DNA of 64,000 bases. It comes from Mucilaginibacter jinjuensis. Its GTDB lineage: Bacteria; Bacteroidota; Bacteroidia; Sphingobacteriales; Sphingobacteriaceae. Made by a program: the position numbers and the translations under genes. The stretch is from the NCBI RefSeq assembly GCF_028596025.1, contig NZ_CP117167.1, forward strand, positions 3,224,001 to 3,288,000, read 5' to 3'. Shown here in pieces: positions 37,077 through 45,212 of the stretch. The notes under the pieces were generated by a model. The model ran no database searches. It saw nothing but the letters and a program-made list of their open reading frames with translations, and was not told the DNA's origin. Position 1 is the first letter of the stretch, and each line of letters starts with the position of its first letter.

Positions 37077-38336
37077 ATGCATCCATCTATGAAAAGCAAG
37101 GCATTAATATTATTGGGAGTAACACTGGTGGCTTTACAGGCTTGTAAAAACCATCCCGATAAAACCGAAAATAATGTTACTTCTGCAGCTAAGGTTACAG
37201 AAGTTAAAAAGACCTATATCGTTAAAAAGATAAACTTTCCGGGCAGCGCAGCTTCTATGTGCAGGCCAACAGGGCTTACACGGTCTGACAGCGCCACATT
37301 TATGGAAGGCGGCGGCCGTGAGTTCAGAGAAACCGTATTTGATAAACCGGCCGGTGTTGGCGAAGTGCCTGCCGGCATGAAATTTATTGATGGCGGCGAG
37401 TTTAGTATGGGTGGTGTAAACCCCGTAGGTATGAATGATGGCGGGCACGAGATGATGAATGATGCACGCCCGGTTCACCGTGTAGCCCTGCACTCATTTT
37501 ATATGGATGCTACCGAGGTTACCAATAAACAATTTGCCGCATTTGTAAAAGCTACGGGGTATGTAACTGTTGCAGAGCAAAAACCAACCCGCGAAGAATT
37601 TCCGGATGCGCCCGAAGAAAATCTGGTAGCGGGATCTATGGTATTTATAGCGCCGCCGCAAAAAGTACCTTTGAACAATTACCTGCAATGGTGGGATTAC
37701 GTTAAGGGCGCAGATTGGAGGCACCCCGAAGGCCCGAACACTAATATTATAGGGAAAGATAATTACCCGGTAGTGCAGGTTTGCTGGCAGGATGCCGCTG
37801 CTTATGCTAAATGGGCAGGTAAACGTTTACCAACAGAAGCTGAGTGGGAATATGCAGCCAGAGGAGGTGAATCAGGCAAATTATATGCCTGGGGCAATGA
37901 GCTAAAGCCCGGCGGCAAATGGATGGCCAATATATTTGAAGGTTCTTTCCCTGATAAAGATGCAGGTATTGATGGCTTTAAAGGCTTAGCCCCCGTAAAA
38001 CAATTTCCTGCAAACGGTTATGGCTTATATGATATAGCAGGCAACGCCTGGGAGTGGTGTAATGACTGGTACCGCCCGGATTATTATCAAACTGTTTCAA
38101 ATAATAAAGTAACTAATAACCCTAAAGGCCCGGCTGATTCTTATGATCCCGATGAACCAGGCGTTAAAAAGAAAGTACAAAGAGGCGGCTCATTTTTATG
38201 TACCGACCAGTATTGCACCCGGTACATGGTGGGCACCCGCGGCAAAGGCGATTACAGATCGGCATCTAACCATATCGGTTTCCGCTGTGTGAAAGATGTA
38301 GCCCCTGTATCTGCAAATAAAATGGCATCTAATTAA
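37077..38336 (+). CDS. formylglycine-generating-enzyme-like lipoprotein
   Basis: A 419-residue FGE/SUMF1-family protein. The N-terminus has a lipoprotein signal (LVALQACK). The FGE domain starts near residue 95 (GMKFIDGGEFSMGG) and includes RPVHRVALHSFYMDATEVTN, QVCWQDAAAYAKWAGKRLPTEAEWEYAARGG and GNAWEWCNDWY. The copper-binding catalytic pair is present as Cys375 and Cys380 in SFLCTDQYCTRY, with the same spacing as human FGE. It is expected to convert the sulfatases' Cys81/82 to formylglycine. ATG 37089 is an alternative start. Confidence 0.92.
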   Translation: MHPSMKSKALILLGVTLVALQACKNHPDKTENNVTSAAKVTEVKKTYIVKKINFPGSAASMCRPTGLTRSDSATFMEGGGREFRETVFDKPAGVGEVPAGMKFIDGGEFSMGGVNPVGMNDGGHEMMNDARPVHRVALHSFYMDATEVTNKQFAAFVKATGYVTVAEQKPTREEFPDAPEENLVAGSMVFIAPPQKVPLNNYLQWWDYVKGADWRHPEGPNTNIIGKDNYPVVQVCWQDAAAYAKWAGKRLPTEAEWEYAARGGESGKLYAWGNELKPGGKWMANIFEGSFPDKDAGIDGFKGLAPVKQFPANGYGLYDIAGNAWEWCNDWYRPDYYQTVSNNKVTNNPKGPADSYDPDEPGVKKKVQRGGSFLCTDQYCTRYMVGTRGKGDYRSASNHIGFRCVKDVAPVSANKMASN

Positions 38337-38374
38337 TCGTTTCAAATACACCGGTTAAATTTTTTTAATTATAT

Positions 38375-38413
38375 AACAAAGCATCATGATAATCCATGAT
38401 GCTTTGTTGTTTT
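38375..38413 (+). terminator. terminator of the sulfatase/MoxR operon
   Basis: A 14-bp perfect stem (AACAAAGCATCATG / CATGATGCTTTGTT) is followed by T-rich sequence, about 40 nt after the FGE stop. Confidence 0.85.
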
Positions 38414-38420
38414 ATGCGCT

Positions 38421-38465
38421 GGCGATGCAATCGCCGGAAAGTATTACGCACGCGTTGTAAACGCG
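38421..38465. repeat. two small hairpins in the intergenic region
   Basis: GGCGAT-GCA-ATCGCC (38421-38435) and CGCGTT-GTA-AACGCG (38451-38465) are adjacent GC-rich inverted repeats in AT-rich surroundings, like relics of a dispersed repeat. Between them and the next dyad, nothing else is seen in 38466-38543. Confidence 0.45.
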
Positions 38466-38543
38466 CGAGATCTTCATTTAAAATGTAGAGCCTCAAAAAA
38501 TCCATCTTTCATCGATTTTTAGGCTGTTGCACATAAAAATTGG

Positions 38544-38616
38544 GTTGCATCTTTTGAATTGCAACAATTTGGAACCCCTAAATACATCTTCCGGGCATGT
38601 TAATGAGGTTACTTTG
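38544..38616 (+). promoter_or_regulatory. regulon dyad and -7 box of the outer-membrane operon
   Basis: Dyad at 38544-38565 (GTTGCA-N10-TGCAAC), 43-nt gap, TTACTTTG at 38609-38616. The gap and box are identical to those before the sulfatase operon. An extra GTTGCA half-site lies at 38525. Confidence 0.7.
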
Positions 38617-38655
38617 TATAGTACCCCAAATAAAAACGCCTTAAAAATCAGCCTG

Positions 38656-39366
38656 ATGTATAAAACCTTTAAATATGTATTGTTGGTATTGTGCTTATCG
38701 GCGCACTGTTTACCGGTGCATGGGCAAGCTTTGCTGGCTTTATTGTTTGGTAAAAATATACACAACGATAACCTGTCGTTGGGGATCCATATTGGTATGG
38801 AAACCTCTGGTTTAACCAACACGCCAAGCAGCAATTTACTGCCGGGCCTTATTATCGGTGCGTATACCAATGTAAAGTTAAAAGGGCAATGGGAGCTAAG
38901 TAACTACTTCATTTTTAAATCATCCAGAGGGGCTGCTGCAATTCCGTTAGCTTATCAGTTACAACCCAATGTGCCGGGTGCCGAAGATGCTGATATCAGG
39001 CGAAAGCTTACTTATTTCGAGCTGAGCCCATTACTGCGGTATCATGTAACAACAGGGCTAAGCTTCGCAGCAGGTCCACAGCTTGCAGTTAGAACCATCG
39101 CTAAAGATATATATAAAATAACCCTGCCCGATGGTGGTAAAGAAAGCATCACCTACAACTTACGTGATCAATACGGCTTGGTAGATTTTGACGTGGCCGC
39201 AGATATCCAATATGCCTTTTACCAGGGCAAAGGCGTAAGGCTTAATCTTCGTTTTTCGCAAGGCTTTGTAAATGTGTACAAAGACGAAGTGCCTTTCAAT
39301 GCAAAAAATCAATACATACAGTTAGGCGTGGGTATCCCAATAGCCATCGGAAAATCTAAATCATAA
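38656..39366 (+). CDS. outer-membrane beta-barrel protein
   Basis: A 236-residue protein with a signal peptide (VLLVLCLSAHCLPVHGQ) and repeated amphipathic strands in the style of the PorT/OprF-like small barrels (LSLGIHIGMETSG, PGLIIGAYTNVKLKG ... QYIQLGVGIPIAIG). No enzymatic motif. The ATG at 38656 is used because earlier in-frame codons lie upstream of the promoter box. First gene of operon B. Confidence 0.75.
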   Translation: MYKTFKYVLLVLCLSAHCLPVHGQALLALLFGKNIHNDNLSLGIHIGMETSGLTNTPSSNLLPGLIIGAYTNVKLKGQWELSNYFIFKSSRGAAAIPLAYQLQPNVPGAEDADIRRKLTYFELSPLLRYHVTTGLSFAAGPQLAVRTIAKDIYKITLPDGGKESITYNLRDQYGLVDFDVAADIQYAFYQGKGVRLNLRFSQGFVNVYKDEVPFNAKNQYIQLGVGIPIAIGKSKS

Positions 39367-39395
39367 ACAATTAAACTCAATAAAAATCACACACT

Positions 39396-39878
39396 ATGAA
39401 ACGTATCATTTTAGCAGCAATTGTAACCTTGTTCACTGTTAGCGCATTTGCGCAGGTTAGTAATGAAGACCTGGCCATTGTACAGAGTGTTTTCCAAAAA
39501 CAGAAAGCCGATCTGGTAAAGCAAAACATCCAGATGACTGCTGCCCAAAGCAAACAATTTTGGCCATTGTATGAAAATTATGAGGCTAAAAGACTGGCTT
39601 TAAGTAAGAAACGCGCAGCCATTGTCAACGATTATTTAAAGGGGTATGACACCATGAAAGGACAGGCGTTTTCTGCACTTGCTGTACGCACATTTGCAAA
39701 TGACAGGGCGTTTACCGACTTGCAAAGTTCATATTTCCCCAAATTTGCAAGCACAATAGGCGACAAAAATGCAGTTAAATTTTATCAGTTAGAGAATTAC
39801 CTGCAACAGATTGTAAGGTTGAAAGTGCAGGATAATATTCCATTTATTGACGAATTGGATAAAACCAAGCATAACTAA
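39396..39878 (+). CDS. small exported helical protein
   Basis: A 160-residue protein: signal peptide (ILAAIVTLFTVSAFAQ) and then an almost wholly helical charged chain (QMTAAQSKQFWPLYENYEAKRLALSKKRAAIV is the core), with a layout like periplasmic Spy/CpxP-type or DUF-type adaptor proteins. I do not recognise a specific family. It is 29 nt after the barrel gene and 11 nt before the next. Confidence 0.7.
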   Translation: MKRIILAAIVTLFTVSAFAQVSNEDLAIVQSVFQKQKADLVKQNIQMTAAQSKQFWPLYENYEAKRLALSKKRAAIVNDYLKGYDTMKGQAFSALAVRTFANDRAFTDLQSSYFPKFASTIGDKNAVKFYQLENYLQQIVRLKVQDNIPFIDELDKTKHN

Positions 39879-39889
39879 TACCTACCAAT

Positions 39890-40903
39890 ATGACGGCAAG
39901 GACACTCATATTAATTATTAGTATGATAATACCCGCAGCTCTTTTGGCCCAATCCAAGCCTGATAGCACCATCAGGCAAAAGTATATCGATAGTATTAAA
40001 CATTCCAACTATCCTTATACGTTTCCGGCATGGGGCAAAAGAGTTGTGAAAAAGGGTATCGATATGCCTTTGCCGGCGGGGGTAATGGTAAATTATTTTA
40101 CCGGTTCGCAACTCATTAATATTTCCGATCTGCAGGTGGGGTTTAATGACGGTCCATTAGTTCCACTCAACTTCATCAAATTTGGTGAGGTTAAAGCCAA
40201 TTTTCAGTCCGTAAGTACGCGGTTTGATCTGTGGGCATTGCCATTCTTTAATGTTTATGGTATTGTTGGTGAAACATTTGCAAGTACCAATGTAAATATC
40301 ACATCGCCCATTAACTTCTCGAGTACCGCTAAGTTCAAAGGGCCAACTACAGGCCTCGGCGTATCACTGGGAGGGGCAATGTATGGTATTTTCGGTATTA
40401 TAGATGCTAATCAAACCTGGTCATTCTTAGACAAAATTGACGGCGCGATCCATACACGGTCATACAGCGGCCGTTTTGGGCACGCCATCAATTTCAAATC
40501 GCATCCCGATAGGAATATTACCTTTTGGGTAGGTACATCCGGGATTTTTATTGGGCGCACTACTACGGGTACAATCCAATTCAGCGATTTAAACACCAAT
40601 GCGGCCAAGCCCGATTTGGAGGCCATTAAAGATGAAACTGCTGCCTGGTACCAAACACTTACACCCGCCCAAAAGATAGTAACCAAACAGATTGCCGAAA
40701 AATTATTAGACAAAATAAACGGGCTTGATCTGCAAAACGCATCTATATCATACTCATTAATTAAACGGGCAACCTCTAACTGGAGCATGCTGGCAGGTGG
40801 GCAGTATCAGTTGAACCATCACTGGCAATTCAGATCAGAGGGAGGCTTTCTGGGAGGCCGTAAATCACTATTAATATCAGTTAACTATCGCTTTGGATTA
40901 TAA
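39890..40903 (+). CDS. predicted outer-membrane protein of unknown family
   Basis: A 337-residue exported protein (signal LILIISMIIPAALLAQ). The mature sequence alternates hydrophobic and polar residues as in barrels and ends in a classic aromatic beta-signal-like tail (SLLISVNYRFGL). A central helical part (about residues 240-285) interrupts the strands. The end overlaps the next gene region closely. Confidence 0.7.
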   Translation: MTARTLILIISMIIPAALLAQSKPDSTIRQKYIDSIKHSNYPYTFPAWGKRVVKKGIDMPLPAGVMVNYFTGSQLINISDLQVGFNDGPLVPLNFIKFGEVKANFQSVSTRFDLWALPFFNVYGIVGETFASTNVNITSPINFSSTAKFKGPTTGLGVSLGGAMYGIFGIIDANQTWSFLDKIDGAIHTRSYSGRFGHAINFKSHPDRNITFWVGTSGIFIGRTTTGTIQFSDLNTNAAKPDLEAIKDETAAWYQTLTPAQKIVTKQIAEKLLDKINGLDLQNASISYSLIKRATSNWSMLAGGQYQLNHHWQFRSEGGFLGGRKSLLISVNYRFGL

Positions 40904-40907
40904 AAAC

Positions 40908-42104
40908 ATGAAGAAACTTCGACACATATCTATGCTGATTATTCTTGGTGTTTTTTGCCTGTCTGTTGCAACGGTTATGGCGCAGGATGCTCCAAAAGAC
41001 ACTACGAAGAAAAAGGAAAAGCATAAGGTTTCTTTCAAAGATTCACTCGATCATGCTTTCGATCTAAGTAATTATATGATTTACGCAGGTGGATTTGTGT
41101 TAGTACCGGTTCCAATTACCGAACCGGCATTAGGGGGTATAGGTGGCGCACTGGTGCCTGTATTTTTAAAGCAAAGGGCACCGCTTATTGATACTGTAAA
41201 TGGTAAGGTAAGGATCAGGCGCATCAACCCGGATATTACAGGTGCTTTGGCTATGTACACAGCCAATAACAGTTGGATGGCTGGTTTATTTAGGGGCGGT
41301 ACATTTGCTAAACCCAATATTACTTATAGGGCAATGGCTGCTTACGGTAGCCTTAACCTTAGTTTTTATCATACATTCCCCGTTATAGGCGAAAAAGAAT
41401 TCAAGTTTAATTTCAAGGTTGTGCCCATCTATTTGCAGGCTTTGAAACAATTTGGCAATAATAATAGGTGGAGTGCCGGTATCCAATATCTTTTCCTGGA
41501 CGCGAAAATTTCTTCGAAGGGAGATAACATGCCGGATTTTGTCACTTCGAAAGAACTGAATAGCATCATCAGTCAGGTAGGAGGTGTTTTTCAATACGAT
41601 AGCCGCGATAACATTTTTACACCTAATAAAGGGGTGCGCCTCCAGGCAGATTTCTTTTGGTCAAATTCCATTTTAGGCAGCGATTACAACTCCTGGCAAA
41701 TCGATTATTCGGCTATTGGATATACCCCAATTTTTAAAAAACTGATAGGTGGCCTGCGCATAGAGGGGCAACAATCATTAGGCAGCCCACCATTTTACAC
41801 TTTACCATTTGTCAATTTAAGAGGGGTGCCATCAGGCAGGTACCAGGGCAAAGCCACTTTACAGTCTGAGGTAGAAACCCGCTGGGATTTTTATAAACGT
41901 TGGAGCGCCGTGTTTTATGGCGGCACCGGCGTTGCTTATGATAAATGGAGCGACATGTTTGCAAACGACCTGGTGTATAGTTATGGCACAGGTTTCAGGT
42001 ACCTCATAGCACGAAAATTTGGCCTGCGTATGGGCGCGGATGTAGCACGTGGCCCAGAGAAATGGGCATACTATATTGTGTTTGGCAGCAGTTGGCTGCG
42101 GTAA
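40908..42104 (+). CDS. BamA/TamA-like (Omp85-type) outer-membrane barrel
   Basis: A 398-residue protein. Signal peptide (ISMLIILGVFCLSVATVMAQ), then a 16-strand-like barrel with the bacterial surface antigen signature DSRDNIFTPNKGVRLQADFF (about residues 225-245) and GTGFRYLIARKFGLRMGADVA near the end. No POTRA domains are visible, so this is a barrel-only member. The ATG at 40908 (after a TTG at 40893) opens the signal peptide. Confidence 0.82.
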   Translation: MKKLRHISMLIILGVFCLSVATVMAQDAPKDTTKKKEKHKVSFKDSLDHAFDLSNYMIYAGGFVLVPVPITEPALGGIGGALVPVFLKQRAPLIDTVNGKVRIRRINPDITGALAMYTANNSWMAGLFRGGTFAKPNITYRAMAAYGSLNLSFYHTFPVIGEKEFKFNFKVVPIYLQALKQFGNNNRWSAGIQYLFLDAKISSKGDNMPDFVTSKELNSIISQVGGVFQYDSRDNIFTPNKGVRLQADFFWSNSILGSDYNSWQIDYSAIGYTPIFKKLIGGLRIEGQQSLGSPPFYTLPFVNLRGVPSGRYQGKATLQSEVETRWDFYKRWSAVFYGGTGVAYDKWSDMFANDLVYSYGTGFRYLIARKFGLRMGADVARGPEKWAYYIVFGSSWLR

Positions 42105-42314
42105 CGAGAGAATTTATTTAACTAAAATTTATAATAATTATGCGAATTGTATTTAGTTCAGGAACAGTGAGTTGGATGTCGATACGTAAAGAACTTCGAC
42201 ACATATTACATGTATACGGCAACATGCCGTAGGTATTGGTATAAGTATATAATAAGCCCAATCGGGCTTCAGTTCATTTACCAAAACAACATCATTAATC
42301 TAATATTTCTAAAC

Positions 42315-42887
42315 ATGAAAAAACATATTCTTTTATTAATTGCAGTTGCAATTGGATTTGCATCGTGCAGAAAAGAACCCGATTATAATCAATTGTCTTC
42401 CGACTTTATCGTGTCAACAAATTTCGATAAATCAGTATCGTTTAATACTTACAAAACCTATTACATATCTGATACGGTCATCAATCTGGGTGGTACAGGT
42501 AAAGACACTGTTATTACCGATGCCAACGCACAGCAGTTGGTTAATGCTGTGAAAACCAATATGACGGCGAGAGGGTACACATTTGTTACTAACTCAAAAC
42601 TTAACAAGCCCGATCTCGGCCTTCGCCTGGGGGTTATCAAACAAGTAAATGTTGATGTTTATTATCCCGGCTGGTGGGATGGCTATGCCGGTTGGTTCCC
42701 ATATTGGTGGGGTGGGTATTATCCTTATTACTACCCGTGGACTACCGTTTACACCTATACAACAGGTAGTGTTATCCTCGACGCTTATGATTTGAAGAAC
42801 GCTAAAACTAACCGCGAGTACCGGGTGATCTGGAACTCTACAGCATTTGGCGCTTTAGGATCTGATGTGGGGGGGGAATTTAAATAG
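42315..42887 (+). CDS. DUF4136 lipoprotein, first copy
   Basis: A 190-residue lipoprotein (AIGFASCRKEP). The mature part has the DUF4136 pattern: an early FDKSVSFNTYKTYYI, a central helix with AQQLVNAVKTNMTARGYTF and an aromatic loop (WWDGYAGWFPYWWGGYYPYY). It ends abruptly (DVGGEFK), shorter than its paralogue at 44528, so the C-terminus may be truncated. Such proteins are of unknown function and are anchored to the outer or inner membrane. Confidence 0.85.
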   Translation: MKKHILLLIAVAIGFASCRKEPDYNQLSSDFIVSTNFDKSVSFNTYKTYYISDTVINLGGTGKDTVITDANAQQLVNAVKTNMTARGYTFVTNSKLNKPDLGLRLGVIKQVNVDVYYPGWWDGYAGWFPYWWGGYYPYYYPWTTVYTYTTGSVILDAYDLKNAKTNREYRVIWNSTAFGALGSDVGGEFK

Positions 42888-42985
42888 AGGTATTAACTCA
42901 ATTAATCAAGGCTTTACGCAATCACCTTATTTCAAAGCCAATTAACGGACAGTTCCCTATTTATAACATCAAAATTCGACATATC

Positions 42986-43621
42986 ATGAAAAGATTAACA
43001 TATATCATAGTTGCATTAATAGGTTTTTGCAACTATGCGCAAGCCCAGACGCAAACTAAAGCTCAGAGTGATCTTAACCTCGGTCGCGACTTGTTTTTTG
43101 TTGGATACGAGGTGTCCATTCCAACCAATAGCAATTACTTAACCAAAACCAGCTGGGCAGGTGCCCGGTTCGATTATCACCGGATGATTACGCCCGATGT
43201 GTCTGTGGGTATTGGAGTTAGCTACAATTCGTTCGATCAATACTTCAAAAAACAAACTTACCAAAGGCCCGATGGTACCGGCGCAGTAACCAGTGACATG
43301 ATCAGGCAGATCTATACGTCACCCATAACTGCCAGCATCCGCTATTATTTCCCGGGTGCTATGGTGAGGCCTTATGCCGGTATAGGTTTAGGTGCAGAGT
43401 ATAGCGAACAAAACGCCTACTTCAACATTTACAGCGTTGGCTCAAATAACTGGGGTTTTGTTGTAAGGCCAGAAGTAGGGGCGTTAGGCAAGTTTAACCG
43501 TAATGTAGGTGGCTTTGTAAGTGTAGCTTATAATTACGCCACCAATAGCAACGATGCATTCCATATCAACCATTTAGCACAGTTCCCTATTACGGTGGGC
43601 TTGCTTTTTACTGCACCGTAA
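42986..43621 (+). CDS. outer-membrane beta-barrel protein
   Basis: A 211-residue exported protein (signal IIVALIGFCNYAQA) with eight-strand-type barrel alternation (VSVGIGVSYNSF, ITASIRYYFPG, MVRPYAGIGLGAEYS). About 100 nt of non-coding sequence separate it from the DUF4136 gene. The function is unknown. Confidence 0.75.
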   Translation: MKRLTYIIVALIGFCNYAQAQTQTKAQSDLNLGRDLFFVGYEVSIPTNSNYLTKTSWAGARFDYHRMITPDVSVGIGVSYNSFDQYFKKQTYQRPDGTGAVTSDMIRQIYTSPITASIRYYFPGAMVRPYAGIGLGAEYSEQNAYFNIYSVGSNNWGFVVRPEVGALGKFNRNVGGFVSVAYNYATNSNDAFHINHLAQFPITVGLLFTAP

Positions 43622-43643
43622 TTAATTATTTAACCCTTACAAC

Positions 43644-44465
43644 ATGAAAAATTTAGTATTAACAGTTGTATTTGGTTTTTTACTAACCACGCTGGCTATT
43701 GCCCAGCAAAAAAGTAAACCGGATACGGCCAAAGCAGAAAGTGCAGAAGAACTAGCCAAAAAGCTATCGAACCCGGTAGCAAGCCTAATCAGTGTGCCCT
43801 TTCAAAACAATACTGATTGGGGGATAGGCCCAAACAAAGGTTCTAAAAACACACTGAATATCCAGCCGGTTGTGCCTGTTTCTTTAAACCCAAATTTGAA
43901 CATGATTGTAAGGGTTATCCTACCGGTTATTGCACAAACAAATATTACAGGAGTTGGTACAAGCCAAACTGGTTTAAGTGATATTACCGCAACGGCATTC
44001 TTCGCACCAACTAAAATTAATAACGGATTGATATGGGGAGTTGGCCCGGCATTATTAATCCCAACTGGTACCAGTAAGTATTTAGGTACGCAGAAGTTTG
44101 GTATTGGGCCAAGCGCTTTAGTATTAAAGCAGCAAGGTGCACTTACCTATGGGTTGTTATTTAACCAGATCTGGTCTGTTGTTGGTGCATCAGACCGATC
44201 GGCTGTTAACCAATTATTTATGCAGCCATTTTTTACCCATAACTGGAAAAGCGGTGCCGGTTTGGGTGCAAATGCAGAGTTGACAGAAAACTGGCACACG
44301 GGTACGTTCAGCGGATTTTTAAATCCAATAATAACAGGGGTAACCAAACTGGGGAGTCAAACGGTGCAACTGGGCGTAGGCCCACGGATCCCAATAGCCG
44401 GACCGGATATATCGAGGGCAGACTTTGGTATCAGGGCTGTATTTGCATTGGTATTCCCTAAGTAA
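43644..44465 (+). CDS. exported transporter-like outer-membrane protein
   Basis: A 273-residue protein (signal TVVFGFLLTTLAIAQ) with an N-terminal helical stretch (AESAEELAKKLSNPVASLISVP) followed by repeated strand pairs (GVGPRIPIAGPD at the end). This is the layout of the barrel proteins that are often labelled neuromedin U-like in automatic annotation and recur beside DUF1254/DUF2092 genes. The substrate is unknown. Confidence 0.75.
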   Translation: MKNLVLTVVFGFLLTTLAIAQQKSKPDTAKAESAEELAKKLSNPVASLISVPFQNNTDWGIGPNKGSKNTLNIQPVVPVSLNPNLNMIVRVILPVIAQTNITGVGTSQTGLSDITATAFFAPTKINNGLIWGVGPALLIPTGTSKYLGTQKFGIGPSALVLKQQGALTYGLLFNQIWSVVGASDRSAVNQLFMQPFFTHNWKSGAGLGANAELTENWHTGTFSGFLNPIITGVTKLGSQTVQLGVGPRIPIAGPDISRADFGIRAVFALVFPK

Positions 44466-44527
44466 CAGAGTTTAAACAATAAACAACATTTATAGAAAAC
44501 ACATAAACGTCTTTAAAACTAAAAATC

Positions 44528-45181
44528 ATGAAAAAGTTAGGTTATCTCAACTTACTGCTGGTTGCAGTATTATTTGTTTCGGCTTGTGGATCAAGTACTT
44601 CAATTGTTGGCTCATACAAAGCACCGGGTGTAACCCAGGTTGCATTCAAAAATCTGTTTGTATCGGCGCTTACCGGTAATGCTGCTGCTAAGCAAACCGT
44701 AGAAAATGGAATGTCGCAATACTTAAGCACTAAGGGTATTGCAAGTGTAAAAAGTATGGATGTTTTCCCTCCCGATTTCCATTCAAGCGGCAACGATAAA
44801 GATAAAGATGCCGTTTTGAAAGCCATTCGTGATAAAAATTGCGATGGTATTTTAACAATAGCATTGGTTAACAAGGAAACCGAAACCCATTATGTACCAG
44901 GCACAGGTGTGTATCCGGCTCCGGGCTTTGGTTATTATGGCAGTTTTGGTGCTTACTGGAATTACGGTTACAACAGCTTCTACTCACCGGGCTATTATGA
45001 AAACAGTAAAGTGTATTACATAGAAACCAACCTATACGATGCCACCTCAGAAAAACTGGTATGGTCGGCACAATCTAAAACTTACGATCCATCATCACTG
45101 GAGGACTTCCTGAAAGGCTACGAAAAAGCATTGGCAGAGCAAGTTGTGAAAGATGGATTAGTTGCCCCAACTGCTAAATAA
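44528..45181 (+). CDS. DUF4136-like lipoprotein, second copy
   Basis: A 217-residue lipoprotein (FVSACGSS). The mature part resembles that of 42315-42887: a helix NGMSQYLSTKGIASV, a DGILTIALVNKETETHY strand and an aromatic, glycine/tyrosine-rich loop (APGFGYYGSFGAYWNYGYN), plus a complete C-terminus absent from the first copy. The two are probably paralogues. It is followed by the DUF1254 gene after 31 nt. Confidence 0.75.
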   Translation: MKKLGYLNLLLVAVLFVSACGSSTSIVGSYKAPGVTQVAFKNLFVSALTGNAAAKQTVENGMSQYLSTKGIASVKSMDVFPPDFHSSGNDKDKDAVLKAIRDKNCDGILTIALVNKETETHYVPGTGVYPAPGFGYYGSFGAYWNYGYNSFYSPGYYENSKVYYIETNLYDATSEKLVWSAQSKTYDPSSLEDFLKGYEKALAEQVVKDGLVAPTAK

Positions 45182-45212
45182 GCGGCTGGTTTTAATTCAT
45201 TAAAAGTATACA

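Noticed and set aside
38375..38408. The long hairpin after the FGE gene as part of a mobile repeat
   Set aside because: The perfect stem with a following T-rich tract is explained by transcription termination, and no second copy was seen in the window.
38527..38655. An in-frame extension of the beta-barrel gene back to 38527
   Set aside because: It spans the dyad and the -7 box at 38609; the signal peptide begins at 38656.
43002..43027. GTTGCA-N12-TGCAAC inside the signal-peptide region of the barrel gene at 42986
   Set aside because: The spacer is 12 and not 10, it lies within coding sequence, and no -7 box follows at 42-43 nt.
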